Source: Thermoplasmata archaeon (GTDB lineage: Archaea > Thermoplasmatota > Thermoplasmata > Lutacidiplasmatales > UBA184). Taken from it: 6,057 nt of DNA. The translations under genes and the position numbers were made by a program. Shown here piece by piece: positions 5,192-6,057 of this stretch. How positions within the stretch are numbered: position 1 is the first letter of the stretch; each line of letters starts with the position of its first letter. The notes under the pieces are model-generated. The model was not told the DNA's origin, made no database searches, and was given only the letters and a program-made list of their open reading frames with translations. Where the stretch lies: assembly GCA_022749905.1 (NCBI GenBank), contig JAKIWU010000081.1:1-6057 (forward strand), written 5' to 3'.

Positions 5192-6057
5192 TCACGACGA
5201 ACGACTGAGACGTCCAGGCCGAGCGCTCCACGACTCGCGGTGGAGGATCGGGCGCCGGAGGACGTCGGGCCCCCGGTGGCTCCAGCCTCAGTTGCGGACC
5301 GGACCTCCGTGGCGCCGGGCATCGTCCAGGCATCGAGCGTTGTCGCGCCGGTCCGTTGGAGGATGCCGCCGATAGCCGCGCCGATCGCCCACATGATGGC
5401 GAACGAGAGGGCGAAGATCGTGGCTAGAACTACGGCGATTCCGAACACCTCGATGCCGATCTGGTGGAGCGCGGAGAGCCCGCCGCCGAAGAGGAGTCCG
5501 TTCGGAAGGCCGGGGAACCCGGACCCCGTCGCGTACTCGTTCTGGGCGAAGACCCCGATCATGAGGACGCCGAAGACGCCGCCGGCGAGATGCCCGGGGA
5601 AGAGCCCCACCGGGTCCGAGAACCACCGGATCCGGGCGATGATCTTCTCACCCGCGAGGAAGATCGGCCCGCAGAAGAGGCCGAGGACGATCGCGCTCCC
5701 AGGGCTCACGAAGCCGGCGAGCGGCGTGATCACGATGAGACCCATGAGGATCCCGTTTCCGGACCAGAGCGTGTCCGGGCGCGTGCCGTCGACGAACCAC
5801 GCCGTCGCGAGGAGCGAGAGGAGCCCGGTCGCAGCGGCGAGGAACGTTGTGATGACGACGACGACAGCCTCGTCGTTGAACTGCAGGACGCTGCCGGGAT
5901 TGAACCCGAACCAACCGACCCAGAGGAGCAGAACGGCGAAGGTGAGCCAGGCTGGCTGAATGCGGATCGGGACCTGGGGGCTCGAGGTGTGGCCGCGGCG
6001 CCGCTCCTCCCGCCAGATCTGCACCACGATGCCGAGACCAGCGGCGCCGGCCGCCCC
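5192..6057 (-). CDS. amt: Ammonium transporter Amt, C-terminal half; 5' end outside the window, no proper stop codon
   Basis: An Amt/Rh channel that conducts ammonium across the cytoplasmic membrane as a trimer. The window holds about helices 6-11; the start lies beyond the right edge. Motifs in order: LLLWVGWFGFNPGS (helix 6), WSGNGILMGLIVITPLAGFV with VSPGSA (helix 8), then SDPVGLFPGHLAGGVFG, whose His occupies the place of the second His of the Amt twin-His pair, and GLLFGGGLSALHQIGIEVFG leading into the last helix. The first His would lie outside the window. After the last helix (ending near 5367) comes a linker of about 45 residues rich in Gly, Ala, Ser and Thr. It ends in LGLDVS (5223-5206), like the cytoplasmic GLD(V/I)S-EHG tail of Amt proteins. 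Instead of ending soon after, this frame stays open to 3598, through the glycosyltransferase gene. The end given is a TGA (5194-5192) in the neighbouring frame and is provisional. No glnK is visible. Confidence 0.85.

Noticed and set aside
5130..5223. GRLGIVICAYR after GLDVS looking like the start of a GT2 glycosyltransferase
   Set aside because: The short likeness is not followed by any GT2 pattern, and the frame soon becomes shadow sequence.

Overview
The window looks like a piece of a GC-rich archaeal chromosome. The strongest argument is the run ftsZ - secE - spt5 - rpl11 on the minus strand, a gene order familiar from Euryarchaeota, with an archaeal-type Sec61-gamma/SecE and an archaeal NGN+KOW Spt5. 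A DUF115-type (MptE-like) pterin pyrophosphokinase, an enzyme form typical of archaea, supports this. GC content and gene content would fit a GC-rich Thermoplasmatota-like lineage, but that placement is inference.

Layout. Positions 1-2522 (minus strand) hold a tightly packed information-processing and cell-division operon, read right to left: FtsZ, SecE, Spt5 and the first 33 codons of ribosomal protein L11, which runs off the left edge. Gaps are 8 and 25 nt, and Spt5 and L11 overlap by 11 nt. Positions 2523-2658 are a 136-bp divergent intergenic region with an AT-rich TATA-like patch and an 8-G run. Positions 2659-3402 (plus strand) encode the MptE-like enzyme. Positions 3366-5138 (minus strand) encode a polytopic GT-C-like membrane glycosyltransferase whose 3' end overlaps the 3' end of mptE by 37 bp, tail to tail. 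From about 5192 to the right edge (minus strand) lies the C-terminal half of an Amt/Rh ammonium transporter, whose start is outside the window.

How the genes work together. FtsZ, SecE, Spt5 and L11 are housekeeping functions (division, protein export, transcription elongation, translation) that are probably co-transcribed. MptE makes the pterin precursor of tetrahydromethanopterin- or folate-type C1 carriers and is transcribed divergently from ftsZ. The Amt and GT-C genes lie on the same strand with abutting or overlapping ends, but share no obvious pathway.

Most unusual points: (1) the Amt reading frame has no stop codon at its expected end and stays open for about 1.6 kb through the glycosyltransferase gene, pointing to an indel, a lost stop or recoding; (2) Spt5 carries about 180 extra N-terminal residues, including a predicted beta-rich domain, ahead of the usual NGN-KOW core; (3) the Gly-rich C-terminal tail of Spt5 encodes the Shine-Dalgarno site and GTG start of L11. 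I found no mobile element, CRISPR array, RNA gene or convincing new multi-gene system.
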